From positions 19,134 through 83,133 of the forward strand of contig JAPEVC010000168.1 of assembly GCA_027946555.1 (NCBI GenBank): a stretch of DNA of 64,000 bases, written 5' to 3'. The DNA comes from Gnomoniopsis sp. IMI 355080. Lineage: Eukaryota > Ascomycota > Sordariomycetes > Diaporthales > Gnomoniaceae. Shown here one piece after another: positions 10,573 to 22,833 of this stretch (position 1 is its first letter; the number at the start of each line of letters is the position of its first letter). The notes under the pieces are model-generated. The model worked only from the letters and a program-made list of their open reading frames with translations. It made no database searches and was not told the origin of the DNA. A program made the position numbers and the translations under genes.

Positions 10573-13350
10573 ATGTGGGCCTACGCCTTCACTCTCGCTT
10601 TGCTCCTAGAACGAGCATACTCAGTGCCCTATAGCGAGTATATTCTAGCTCCGGCTTCTCGTACAGTTTTTCCTGTTGCTGTATACAATATCAACGGCAC
10701 TGTCAACAATGCCGAGGGCCTGCTTAATGGTGTCAACAGCACGGCCACGTTCTCGGCGGTATCTGCCGTCACATACGATTTTGGCAAGAACGTTGCAGGC
10801 CAGGTCTCACTTGTGGCCGGAGGCTCTGCGTACTCACCAGATGCAGTTATAGGTCTGACCTACTCTGAGTCGAGCTTATGGATCGCTGGCTTTGCCAGCG
10901 ATGCTACGGCTTCTGAGGGCGTGGATGAGCCTTTGTGAGTACATGTCACTACAACGTTGTCCCTGATATATGCTGCCGAAACGTTGGCTGACAGAATTAT
11001 CTAGGTATCTTCCGGTCGGACAAGGTGCTGGAACTTATACAATCGATCGCGAGCATGCAAGGGGTGCTTTCCGGTATCTGAGTCTCATCAATAATGGGAC
11101 TGGTGATATTGAGCTTACTGGCCTCTCTGTGCTCTTCACGGCTGCCCCCACGCAGGACTTGCAAGATTATGCAGGGTATTTTCACAGCAACGACGAGTTG
11201 ATCAACAGGATCTGGTACGCCGGCGCTTATACAAATCGTGAGTATTTCATGCATTCAAATGCTCCGAGGGCTACTTGGCGTTCGGAACCTCAATATAGCA
11301 AAAACACAGACTGGCCGGAGACCTTGGTAGAGAAACACCAAGTCGGAGAAAAGATCTCGTCAGAAGTGATTCAGCACCGGATCTACACGGGATCCAGGGA
11401 CTGCTCGCCAAGTGGCGCGGGAGCATTCAACACGAGACGAACCGGGTGCCTGTCACAAACAAGCCGAAAGTTTCTTTGTGCGGGCAAACCCGAGCTCGCG
11501 GTGGTCGTCATCTTGATTTCCCAGTCCTCTTTCAGCAAGGACACGTAGTAATTGCACTTCGAGCTATTTCTTGGCAGATACAGGGGCTCCTGCTGCTTAT
11601 TACCTTTCTGTGATCAATGCTGATACTGGTACTTAGAACTTTGCGATATTGATCCTAATTATGGCAATGCATTGGTCCATAACGGCCAAACAGACCCTCC
11701 AGCTACACAGACATGGTATGTGTTATAACCCCTGAAGCTCATACACGCCCACATTCGTGTGGCCAAGAGAGTCTCAACAGAGACCTTGTATCTGGTGAAC
11801 TCATTGGAAATTCAGAAATACTGACCAAGATCACGAAAAAAGGTACTACAACTACACAATCACCAATGGTACCAGCTGCCTCGTGGATGGCGCCAAGCGC
11901 GACACACTCGTTTGGCCCGGAGACAGTAAGCCCATGCCTCCATCAATTCATCTTCTGTTATCTAATTAATGCCCAATTCCAGTCTTCGTGAGTGGATCGT
12001 CGATCGCATACAGCACGGGTGATTTGGATGCTGTCAAAAACTCCATTGAATCCCTTATGGTCCTCCAGACTGCGGAAGGCATCTTGCCGTATGTTGGCGT
12101 ACCATTTTATACCATTATAAACGCAGTCTCCTTCACTTACCACTTACACACCTTGATCGGCGTCCACACCTACTATATCTACACGGGCGATCAAGCATGG
12201 CTCTCGTCATATTGGGATCAGTATAAACGCGGCGTGCAATGGTCACTGTCCAATATCGATGGAAGCGGCTTGATGAACGTCACCAGCAGTGCGGATTGGT
12301 TGCGCCTGGGTATGTCGGGACATAATCTCGAGGCAAACGCCATCCTGTACTATGTCCTCGGCCTCTCAATTCAACTTGCAGAGGTCTTGAGTGACACCGA
12401 GGCTGCAGCCAATTACACAGCTGAAGCAGCGAGTTTGAAGGAGGCTGCAAACTCGCTTTTGTGGAGGGAGGATTTGGGGTTCTACGTGGACAACGAAACG
12501 ACTACCTTGGCACCACAAGATGGGAACAGCTTTGCTGGTAAGTCTCGAGTCAATTTGAAGTGCTGCCGCTTTAAATTTCTCTATGTCCGAGTCTTGTGAC
12601 TCAAAGTGCTAAAATCTTCTCACAGTGCTCGGCAATCTCACTCTCAACCCTTCTCAGGCTACCACCATCTCCAACAACCTTCAATCTCGATGGGGCGAGC
12701 TTGGTGCTCCGGCCCCGGAAGTCGCCAGTACACCGGCCACAATCTCGCCTTTTGCAGGTAGCTTCGAGCTACAGGCGCACCTGGTCGCTGGAGAAGCGGT
12801 GGCCGCGCTGGACTTGATGCGATTGGAGTGGGGTGACTTCATGCTGGATGACCCGAGGATGACTAACTCAACATTTATCGAGGGATATCTGGAGGATGGC
12901 ACCCTCCACTACTCTTATGACAACGATCCCAGGTAGGTTTCACTCCGCGAGATCATTATTGACTGGACGAGGCATTCTAACTCCACGCTTAGAGTATCCT
13001 ACGCCCACGGCTGGTCAACTGGGCCTACGAACCTGCTTAGTCGCTACGTTGCAGGCATTCAGATCGTAGCCGCGGGCGGCCAGCAGTGGCTAATCGCACC
13101 GCAAGCAGGTGATTTGACATCCGTATCCAGCGGGTTGACCACGACTGTCGGTAGTTTCACGGTTGAGATTACCGCAGATGGGACAGGTGCCATCACGGCC
13201 TTCAGCCTTGTGACGCCGGAGGGCACCACTGGAGATGTGGTACTTCCTGCGAGCACGACTGGGTCACTAACGAGCAGTTCAGGCCAGACAGTGGCTCTGA
13301 CTAATGGAGTCGCCACGGGGCTCAGTGGCGGTAGCTGGACCTTGGGTTAG
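10573..13350 (+). CDS. Secreted GH78 alpha-L-rhamnosidase-like glycoside hydrolase
   Basis: Predicted to release terminal alpha-L-rhamnose from plant polysaccharides or flavonoid glycosides outside the cell. My model has seven exons: 10573-10934, 11005-11237, 11637-11715, 11843-11925, 11983-12537, 12626-12932 and 12993-13350. They total 1977 nt and 658 residues, with all phases agreeing. A hydrophobic signal peptide (MWAYAFTLALLL) leads into a chain with many N-glycosylation sequons. Family landmarks are AYTNQLCDIDPNYGNALVH across the intron 2 junction, CLVDGAKRDTLVWPGD across exons 3-4, SADWLRLGMSGHNLEANAI, and a C-terminal SYAHGWSTGPTNLLSRYVAGI followed by a beta-rich tail. Length fits the roughly 650-residue fungal GH78 class. 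Intron 2 is unusually long (399 nt) and intron 3 is 127 nt. Substrate specificity cannot be read from sequence. Confidence 0.9.
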
Positions 13351-16300
13351 CATAGGGATGGGACTAGCACAATGAATTAATGGATTATGAGTGAATGATA
13401 CATAGAAATAAATAGTGTGTGTGGCCGTGAATGTTCATACATCTTGAATACCCCATAAGTCGATCCAGGATACATAAGAAGACCTTGTACTGTCACTCTG
13501 AGCAGATGCATACTTGAAGCCATTATGAGAGGACAACAAAATAGGCTAGACAGAGCACTATCTTCCCTCCTGATGCTATGTCCATTGCTTCACTGTTAGT
13601 TGAGAGATTTGTAGGTGGCACATATGTACTCGCATAACTCGATTGGGCCTCCGAATTCTGTGATTCATGACGATCTGTGCTTTTATTAGAAACTTGCTAT
13701 GCTAGCTCATACAAGAACTTTTTTCTAGGGCACTCTAGATTGGCAACGGTGCTTGACAGACTTTGGTCGGCTGACACGAATTTTCTAGTGGGCAAAACTT
13801 CGGACCTGTCTCCATGGTCTTTGCCTCTGAGGCTTGTTCATGTCTCGGCCAATCTAGCGTTAGACGGTTCTTTGAGCGTCCAGATTCCTGATGAAAAACA
13901 TGCGGAAGCTCCATAAATATGTTTTGGAAGTATTTTGGTACTCCACAAGTCACTGTCCTTGGTGTGAGTCAGGGCATAGCACCCCAAAGTAGGAAGACAC
14001 CGTTCTTGAGAGGTTCACTGGGCTCGAGTAGACTAACTGTGAACGTTCATAGCTGAACTTAGCTGCCGTCTGGTTCCGGACGTAAATCAGAGTGTAACTT
14101 GTACGAATCGCGACACCAGATTGCGCTACCCTATAAGTGCCGCTTGTGCTACTTGAGGGGGCAAAATGACTTCAGGTACTTCGTGAGAAATTAGCCTCTT
14201 TCGGAGTAAGAGGCATGAAGAGCTGGGTTACCCATATGTATCTCAGTTTTGATCAAGCCACATCTCGTTCGTGATGAGTTGGCCCTGGTGCTCAAGTACC
14301 ACAAGCGCCACGCCACTGGTGTAGGAAGGAGTGACGACGGACTATCGAGCTGCGAGAGCGACGGACATGGCGAATGAGAACCTTTGTTGCGTTGGCTGTT
14401 TGAGGGCAGCGCATAGCTGCGAACACAAGAGTGCACTTGGGGTGCCAGCGGGGAGCCCGCCTAAATGGACTTGTATTTCCACGGTATATTCGTATCCCTG
14501 AAGGGCACAAAAGTGACCTGAAGTCACTCATTTGAGTTTTGCGAGTGTTTCTTGTCGATCAAAATCAGGCTGCTGACACCAACACAAGGAAGGAAGCCGA
14601 CTGGCCCAGTCCTCAGCCTCCTCCCGAGAGTGTTGTGGGGTGAAGCCGTAGCTTGATGAGCGTCCCACGGTATTCCCCATAAGTCATGGCATATCAAGAT
14701 AGGAAAACAAGGATTTTATGCGCGCTCGGGCTGGCCCAAATGTCATTGCCGACGCCAGGCTGACAGTTCTGTCTGTGCTCGCAAGTTCTCACTAGTGAAA
14801 GGACCGTTGACAAAGGGTGTCCTTGGTCCAATGATTAGCAAGGCTAAGTTGAAAAGGATGGCCGGAGTACGCCGAGACTCAGAACTTCCATGCCAGGGCA
14901 TGCAGACTACGGCGTGCTGACGGCAGCGAGTTCGTTAGGAGGAAGCAGAGGGTGCTGATCACAGAAGTGTTCCGAAGACTATGATCGAGGGTGAGGACAG
15001 TATATCACAGCAAACCCCATGGTCGTGCCTGGGGTTTCTTTTTTGAAGAGGTTCCTATGCTCCTGTTCAGGCTCAGCATGTATTTTAGACATGAAAACAA
15101 CCATTTTCGTCAACATTGATGAAAGAGCCGTGGACGCCAGAATCTCTGACGTCGGCCGGGTCCGTTGGTCCCGGTCAGCAAGCTTTGACGCTTGACTGGG
15201 ATAGCAGACGCCACGGTATTGCTATGGAAGTGACGACTACTGTAACTTCGAATCAAAATGTGGTGGCATGTGATTGGTATTAATAATGTTTTGTGAATGG
15301 ATTTGTTGGGTTGTGCGAGAAGCTAGGAGTAGAGAAAGTGACAGCTGGATCCACTGTTTTCAATAGTATGCTGTATTGCTATGATATTATCCGTCAACCG
15401 CTTACATAATACTCGAGTGCCTCTGCGGGACTATCCCTTCTCAACATCACGTCTTTATTCATCCTAGCAACCGGACCGACATCGACTCCTCTCCCACCTA
15501 TTCCCGGCCATGTCTCTCATCTTTGCCAGCCTGGGCAGTTTGCGTTGCACAGTAGGCTGCGTCGTGGAACACCGATTTATAACGAGTCCAGCCGCGATTG
15601 GCTGAGTCAAAGAGGGTTTTTGCTGGGATCAAGATGGTCAGCAGACAGAGACAGACAGATACACGGCTTCTCACAATGCTCAGTGCTCACGGGAAAAAGC
15701 CAGACAATCGCACACAGCACAACGATGCTGCATCTCGCGCGCTAGCATTGTACGCCCGACAATCACCGTCACCGTTATCGTCACCGTCATTGACACCGAT
15801 AACCGGGAACCGGGCATCGCATGGACACGGGCATGGGCGTGGGCATACGCACGCTTCTCTGCGTCTGGCTACGCGGCTACCTAGTGAGGTACGCAGGTAT
15901 TCCACCAACAGACGACCTTTCCGCAGCCGTCTTGGTCTAGTGCTCGGCAGCGAGCATTCCTTCGCTTCCAGAATGTTTCTACCGCGCAGATCCAAGCATC
16001 GAGCCGGTCCAACTGCTGTCATCCAGGAAGCCGGTCGTCCAGGCTAAGGCAGAAGAGAACTCATCAACGCGAAGCGACCTAGTGGTCTTTTGTCGCCGTT
16101 GCTGACCGCCATACACTACGCCCAGAGGTATCTAAAATGTATTGTGACTTGAGGCTAGGGTGTCCAACCCCCCCCTCTCCCTTCAATCCGGCAGGTACTC
16201 TGGAGTGTACCGAGTCGACAACACTGCGGGATGCAGTATTTGGCTGCAGTGCTCCGTACGCGTCTCACAATCACCTCGAGATTTGCTGCATGGACAATGC

Positions 16301-17720
16301 CCCCGAGCCACATGCCAGCCTCAGCTGAGGCCTGGCCTCTTGGGCTTGTTCTAGCAAACAGTCGGATCCAGAGCTTGCTGGATGTGCTGCACAGGTACAG
16401 GACGAGAACGGTCCTTGGCTTGCCATTCTTCTCTTGGACTCCTCTTGTCATCCTGCCCCATACCTCGTGTCTCCTTTTCGCGTGCATCTACTCGGTCGAA
16501 TGTTCCGATTCCCTGGTCCTGGTCGAGCACGTCCCTACCTCTGCACCTAGGCCCTTATTGGATCCTGCCTCCTATTAAGATTCCTCAATCTGTGATAGAT
16601 TTCTCTGCAGTTCGCAAACGGATTGGATCCATGGAGCTAACCAAGTGACTTTGATATTAGTGAGTGGCAGACCAGAACTGTGCTCATGGCGTGAAGATGT
16701 TCACTATATATTACACTCTCTGTACCAGTAGTTCAGCAATCTTGGTTGCCCTGCACCATTTCCCTTGCCAAAATCCTTGTATTTAGATTCGCATTTGTGT
16801 TTACCGAGTTCTCATAACCTGCCCATTCTACTCAGGTAGGGAATCTCTGTACCTCGCTGGTGCCCGCTTGACTCGACCGAGCTCGACCCATTGTGCGAGA
16901 ACCACGGACACACCAATACGTCAACAACGCGGTACTGTCTCCGTGGAAGCGTGGGATTCTGTCCCGAGAGTGCTTCAAGGCTCCTTATTCAACCACAATC
17001 TGGGACCGGCCCAGTGGCTGCTGTGCGGAGACGCTGTGTCTATATCTCTGTCCTACGCGACGCTGCTTTTGACTTGTGTCCACTCTCCCTTCCTGTCGAG
17101 CCACAGAAGAGGCGTCACATCTCAGGGCAACGCACGCCAGACGGACACAGCGCAGGGCGCACATGGCTGCTGCTAAGGTTCAAATAAAAGTACAAGGTGC
17201 CGGAGTACGACCACAGCTGCGACCGGCCAATCTTCGCTCTACCGACACGCCCAGGTAGCTTTCAAGTCACACTGGCCTGTTTCAGGCGGTCTTTTTGGGC
17301 AGCTTTATATACGGTTCTAGCTTTGCCCATCCCGGCGCATCGTTTACTTCTTGCCTTCTTGGGTTCCCTCAACGTAACTGCGCACAGCGGCGGAAAATAA
17401 TTGGCCCTGTCTTGCCCCTTCTCGAATACCAGGCAGTCCTCTGTCTCGGCCAGATACTCTGCCAGATTTCGAACTCTTCAGGATCTCCAGGCAGGCAAGA
17501 GAATAACCAGCAGACGTTAGCGCTTCCGGAAGACTTTGGCTCTAGGAGCTGATCCGCATCAATCCTCGGAGCACGAAGCGCTTTGTGCCAGTATTGTTGG
17601 ACGACAATGTAAGGTGACTCCTTGAAAAACGCGTTGCGTGAAGGAACTTGCCCTGCCCTCCTAGAAAAGACACTCAACTCGGTCGCATTGGATCTGCATT
17701 ATAACATATCTTCTCCGGAG
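13351..17720. other. 4.4-kb gene-free region before the Zn2Cys6 gene
   Basis: No frame here has family features. It probably holds the GH78 3' end and a long regulatory or leader region of the transcription factor, which has an in-frame ATG at 17622 ahead of the one I prefer. It contains a hairpin with a T-run (15012-15044), listed separately. No tRNA or transposon genes were recognised. Confidence 0.45.
15012..15044 (+). other. Hairpin followed by a T-run
   Basis: AAACCCCA (15012-15019) and TGGGGTTT (15030-15037) form a perfect 8-bp stem with a 10-nt loop. A T6 run follows at 15039-15044. Such a structure can mark the 3' end of a small RNA, but no A or B box was found upstream, so no RNA gene is called. 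Confidence 0.35.
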
Positions 17721-20700
17721 ATGGACTCTGTCGCGATGGGCTCTGTGAGCTCAGGAGTAGACGATTACAAGCACTGTGAACCAACCCCGATGGTGATCAA
17801 GGAGAATTCACCCCCTACTAAGAAGCAAAATATTAGAAAACGGACAAAAACTGGCTGCCTGAGTATGTGTCCACCCCGACTGCTTTCTGCGATTCTCATT
17901 GCTGGACATGGAGTCATGTTGAGGCTGACGGAACCTCTCTTACCAGCCTGTCGAAAACGACGCATCAAGTGCGACGAGGGAAAGCCAATCTGTAACAATT
18001 GTATCAAATCAAAGAGACAATGCGAGGGCTACAATCAGCGAGTCGTCTTCAAGAGTCCGTTGACTGGCGGCCCTTTTGGGCCTTTACCGCCGTACCATCA
18101 TCACCCCGACCCGACCGAAGCTGCTCTTGTCAACGCGCAATTGTCGGCAGCTCAGGGTAAATCAACCTCTTCGTCTCAAGGGCCACTCCCAATCATCGCA
18201 CCCAAACCTCCCAGTCAAGACTATGACATGGTCGCGCAGTATCAATACTTGGGCGGATATCCCGGCCTCCACCGAGCCAACTCGGCCTCACTGGGTCTGG
18301 GAATACATCACCCTCAATATGTAATGGGTGCGACGTCGCCTGAATCCTACTATGCACATCCGTCTCCTCTTGGAATGACAACATCGCCGACGCAAATGAC
18401 CCAGCCAGACTTGTTTGATTTTCAAATACCACCTGCGCAGCAATCTACCCCGAGCTTCACATTACCGGAACGCCGACATACTGCCTACGCAAGAATCGAG
18501 AGGCCTGTTGTTTCCCCAAACATTCCATTCACACCGCCTAGTTCTCTACCACAATCTACCAACTTCGAGCCTTCAGAGATTGAAGAACCATGGGCGATTG
18601 AAGAAGACAGTGACTCTTACGAGTCAGATGAGGAGGAGGAGATCCCCATTAATGGGATTAACGGCTTAAACAGAAATGATATTGGTCCTCTGGTGGCGAA
18701 TAATTTGCATACACCGTTGGATCCATATGGGACACAAGTCAGGTCTTTCTATTCGCTTGCGGAGGACGACGTGCTGGTCAACTACATGCCTTCACTCGCA
18801 GATACGCCACTGAACAACCCAAAAACGGCATCGATATTCTGGTATTTTGTCAACGTGACAGCCCCAACGATTAATCCATATGAGCGGAACCGACCTGATC
18901 CGCAGTGGATGCTTTCGAACGACTCTGTTCCAGAATCCCACCAACATATCTGGACGTGTAGGTCCACCTAGTCTTTAAATGGAAGGAGGCGCCGCTGACC
19001 TTTCTAGACGTCTTTGCTGTCCAAGCCTTTCAGCATCCAGGCCTTCTTCAAGCCATCCTTGCACTTGGGAGCCTTCAGATGACTGAGCTCTCAGGAGATG
19101 GTCCTACCGCTTCAATGCAGCATTATGGCCAGTGCATTCGGAAAATGGGAAGGAATTATCGAAGTGTTAACAAGCGAGCCCAGCCCGCGACACTGGCTGC
19201 CACGCTACTGTTGGCATGGTTCGAAGTCTGGGCTTCGAATCACGACAAGTGGTGTACGCACCTGATCGGGGCACGCACAATCATCGGAGAAACACCGTTG
19301 CGAGAAATGAGTATGAAAGTTTGGTTGGTGCATAGGCAGCGGTACCAGCAGTGGGCAGAAGTGCAGGCGCAGAATCCATTTGCGGCCTTCATGCCACAAA
19401 ATGGTCACCCAAGTCATGAGCTTGCAGAGATTGATTTGAATCTGTTGGATAACTTGACTGGAAAGCCTGTTTATTTCCTCGAGGGTGGGGACCCATCCTC
19501 GTGGCAGTCGAAGGCAAGAGATTGCACAGAACGAGATCTAGAGAATTACGAACATCTCGCCGATCTATACTGGTGGTTTGCCAAGATGGATGTCTATCAG
19601 GCTTTTCTGGGAGGCTCTACTTTATTGTGAGTTTCCAATCACTTGCCATCTATGAGTGTTGAACTGGATCGCTAATATGCCATCAGTATGGAATATAGAC
19701 TGTGGACACAATGTCCTCCCCGTGCACCTATCAACCGATATCACCAAGCGTTAGTCAATCCTTACTCGTGGTTAGATTAAACAAGTCCGTTGCTAAATTG
19801 CCCTCAGATACGGGACCTTCGACCACCTCGTACTTCTTCTCGGCCGTTTGGCCAATTTTGTCGCAAGCGACCTTCCCCGTAAAAGCAAAGTCCGCGCGCG
19901 ACAAGGCAGTGTATCCCCAAAAGGGCCCAGCTCGCCGCCTATGTTTGCGGGTATGTTCCCCGGCCGCGGCAGCATCCAACATCCGCGCGGCCTCAGTCCA
20001 CAGCGCGAAGCCGCCAACAGCTTCGCCGCAGCCGCCGAGCAGTTTCTCGAGGATGCCGACCTCGAGACATCCACGAAAAAGGCCATGGAGGAGTGGTCCT
20101 CCATCCTCGCGGCCTTCAACCTTTTCAAGGACAGTCTCGGCGAAGAGTTCCAGCCCATGGGTCCCGACGTCCACCCTCAGCGGGATTCACCGTTTGGTCC
20201 GGCCTGGACGTATCGGACGTTGCCCATCGCGGGAATCTGGATGAACTTCTACATGGGGTTGGTGATTTTGCACAGGGCATACCCAAGCATGCCGCCGTTT
20301 GCAATGGTCGCGGCGCACATGTGTGCGGTGGAGACACAGCCGTATGCAAATGAGATTGGGAAAATTGTGGCCGGTGTGTCGGACGATTCAAGTTCAGATA
20401 CTATGGTGAGCACATTGGTGGGTGCGGCATACATCGAGTGTTGTGTCCCGCTGTTTGTGGGAGCCGTTCAAGTAAGTCCTATAGTTGCTCCAACACAAAT
20501 CAAAGGAGGTGAAAAAAATTCAAGAAACGCTGGCTAACCTTGCGCTGCAGTTTAAAGACAAGTTGCAAAGGAACTGGGCTATTCGCCGTCTACACGACAT
20601 CACTCGCTTGACAGGATGGAAGACCGGCACCCAGATTGCAAATGGCTGTGAAGGCGCCTGGCGCAAGGCGGCGGCGATGGGTCACGGTCCGCCCTATGAG

Positions 20701-20880
20701 CCCGAGTCCGAGTCTGATGCTCTGAGGCACGGCTACACCACTCGCAGGATAGACGAGCGTATTCAGGAGATTGATGAGGGACAGAGTAGGCCTGGCTTGA
20801 AAAAGGCGGATCGAGCTCACATTGCTTTCGGATTGCTCAGTGTTGATGAGGACTTTGAAAGGCTAAAGGTAGAGGGTTAG
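17721..20880 (+). CDS. Zn2Cys6 transcription factor with fungal-specific regulatory domain
   Basis: Nuclear DNA-binding regulator of 942 residues. My exons are 17721-17862, 17947-18957, 19008-19626, 19687-19749, 19808-20471 and 20551-20880, all phase-consistent. The binuclear zinc cluster is split by intron 1: joining the exons gives CLTCRKRRIKC then DEGKPICNNCIKSKRQC, the canonical C-X2-C-X6-C-X6-C-X2-C-X6-C spacing, at about residues 46-73. A basic KKQNIRKRTKTG segment precedes it. A Pro/Ser/Gln-rich linker and an acidic stretch (EEDSDSYESDEEEEI) follow. The C-terminal two thirds (QAFQHPGLLQAILALGSLQM, ATLAATLLLAWFEVWASNHDKWCTHLIGA) looks like the Fungal_trans_2 type. An in-frame ATG at 17622 would add 33 residues, so the start is uncertain. 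Target genes are unknown; the GH78 gene 4.4 kb upstream is a possible but unproven target. Confidence 0.88.
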
Positions 20881-21345
20881 GCCGATGTGAACTGAATTGC
20901 TAAGAGAGTAATCTTGTTTCCAAGATTCTATGCAGGAAGAAGAACATGCATTCGGGTGGTTCTTGTCCCCTGGAGGTTTTTTCCCCTGTTCATTACCTAG
21001 GTCAATGATAGTGCGCTAATAGGCGTATGTTATTGGGACACGCGAGACCGCCTGGTGCAAAACTGCGGGTTATGTGCTTATGAATACACAATAGAATAAT
21101 GATACAAATCGTGCTCCACTGCATGATCACATCAGTTTGGTAGTTCTCATTCCTCATTGCATTTGCTCTATGCCGTAATGCACCGTTGAAGAGCGAGGAT
21201 GTTTCCCTAGCCCTGCCTCTCTGGGACGCCACCCTCAAAGACCAAGATATGCACATCTTCCACTCGTTTGATAGCAAGAACCGTACATAAGACCAAGCGT
21301 TCGTGTGATTCATGCAGTTTAGGCTCACCCTACGCATAGGACCGC
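20881..21345. other. Convergent 3' intergenic region
   Basis: It separates the convergent Zn2Cys6 factor (+) and PUP2 (-). Nothing else was recognised. Confidence 0.6.
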
Positions 21346-22216
21346 CTAATTCGCCGGTAGCCGCTCAACAACAGCCGCCATCTCCTCATCCGTGTATATC
21401 CGGAAGCCCTTCTCCTTGGTCACGCTCGCCAGCTGTACGTTCTTGGAATCCAGTTTCTCCTCCATCACTTGCTTCAACGTCTTCAAAACCAATGTCTCTG
21501 CGTCTATCAGGGTGAGGGACTGTTGATTCGTGTTAGCGGTGGTCCACAGTAGTCCTCTAAGGATGACCTTCGCTTTAAGCCAAGGAAACTCACCTTGTGG
21601 TACTCGTTCTGCAGCTCCGCTTGCGCACCCTCACTACCGCTTCCAATCGCCTTCGCATCGTACCGATAAAAGGTTCCAGTGGGCTCGGCGTGGTATAGAC
21701 TAGGACCATCCTCATCGTAGCCCGCAATCAGCAGCGCGACACCGAAAGGTCTGCTCATGATGCTCTCCTCGCCGTCGGCCGACTCGCCAAAGCGCAGGGC
21801 CAGGTCGCAAATGGCTTGGGTGCAGGACTCGACACGTAGGGCCTCGTTGTAGTTGAAGGAGTGGCTTTGACACTCGACGCGGGCGTGCTCGACCATGCTG
21901 CGGGCGTCGGCTTGCAGGCCGCTCATGGCGCAGCCAATGTGGCGGTCGATCTCGACTATCTTCTCGACGGAGGAGGTCTCGAGCAGGGTGGAGGTCACGC
22001 GCTTCTCAACGCCCAGCACCACACCCTCATTAGTGGCAACGCCGATCGCGGTAGAGCCAAGCTTGATGGCTTCGAGGGAATATTCGACTTGGAAGAGGCG
22101 GCCTTCGGGGGAGAAGGTGTTGATACCCCGATCTGGAGGTAAGAGCGTCAGTGAGAACAACGGCTTGCTGAGACAAGGCGGGGATATTGACCGTATTCTG
22201 ATCTTGCCATAAACAT
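21346..22216 (-). CDS. PUP2: 20S proteasome subunit alpha-5
   Basis: Structural alpha-ring subunit of the 20S proteasome; it has no catalytic Thr. Three exons, 22216-22192, 22132-21594 and 21519-21346, give 245 residues, the expected size for alpha-5. The tiny first exon codes MFMARSEY, with a Gly/Asp codon split by intron 1 (22191-22133, GTCAAT..CTCCAG). It joins to RGINTFSPEGRLFQVEYSLE, the N-terminal alpha-subunit signature. Other landmarks are GVVLGVEKRVTSTLLE, IGCAMSGLQADARSMVEHAR, MSRPFGVALLIAGYDEDGPSLYHAEPTG and KAIGSGSEGAQ. The last exon begins SLTLIDAETL and ends VERLPAN. Divergent from GCP2 across 617 nt. Confidence 0.97.
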
Positions 22217-22833
22217 CTTGGCGATTCTGGGAGGGTGTCCTGTTTGGGAGTCTACGGTATGAAGGGGAGGGTTTCCTTTTGGAGAGGTTGCTGGAGGGAG
22301 TTTGAGGATAGAGAAGCTCTCGTATGAAAGGTTGTTTGAATGCGAGCTAAGGCAGCTGTTCAGTTACGTAGGTAGAGCTATTGCTTGGCACAGACCACCG
22401 GCGCGAAGTACTGAAGTACTCAGGTACCTACCCAGGTACCTACCCAGGTACCTAGCTACGTACTGTACATGAGCACCTGCGCCCGCCTTTTTTCCTGTTT
22501 TCTCTTTTAATGAAATAGACTCAAAGTGTATTTATTTCGATTTGATAGCCGGGTAATTCTTTTGGAGAAATAGTCTATATAATACCCACTTGAATTTGGA
22601 AAACAAACAGTCTGGCCAGTGGTGGGTAGTCGCTCGCCCTTGCCCAATGCACCTGCTTTAGTGCCGCACCTGGGGAGCAGGGGATCCACGCTTTGGAGCC
22701 TTATTTACGCGTTGTGCAATTACCCACGACAACGTCTACGTCCACCTTCCAGTACTCCACTCAGCCTGTCTGCTCCTTTTCACATGCCATGAGAGCAAAC
22801 TTACGGTCGCGACTCCGGATGTGATCCAGCGCA
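22217..22833. promoter_or_regulatory. Bidirectional promoter region of PUP2 and GCP2
   Basis: These 617 nt between two divergent housekeeping genes must contain both promoters. They include the 12-bp GGTACC-containing repeat at 22421-22456 (listed separately) and a T-rich stretch around 22485-22505. I did not find a yeast-type proteasome control element (GGTGGCAAA). Confidence 0.55.
22421..22456. repeat. 12-bp tandem repeat, 3 copies
   Basis: CAGGTACCTACC occurs twice, followed by a third copy with one change (CAGGTACCTAGC). Each unit contains the palindrome GGTACC. It sits about 205 nt upstream of the PUP2 start. It may be a regulatory array or simple slippage; function unknown. Confidence 0.75.

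Noticed and set aside
11926..11982. Apparent loss of residues after the WPGD motif in the GH78 protein, suggesting a pseudogene
   Set aside because: After splicing, the ten residues between WPGD and STGDL match the usual family spacing, so nothing is missing.
17622..17720. Upstream in-frame ATG of the Zn2Cys6 gene as the main start
   Set aside because: It adds 33 residues of ordinary sequence before MDSVAMGS. I could not exclude it but prefer 17721, so it is noted only as an alternative.
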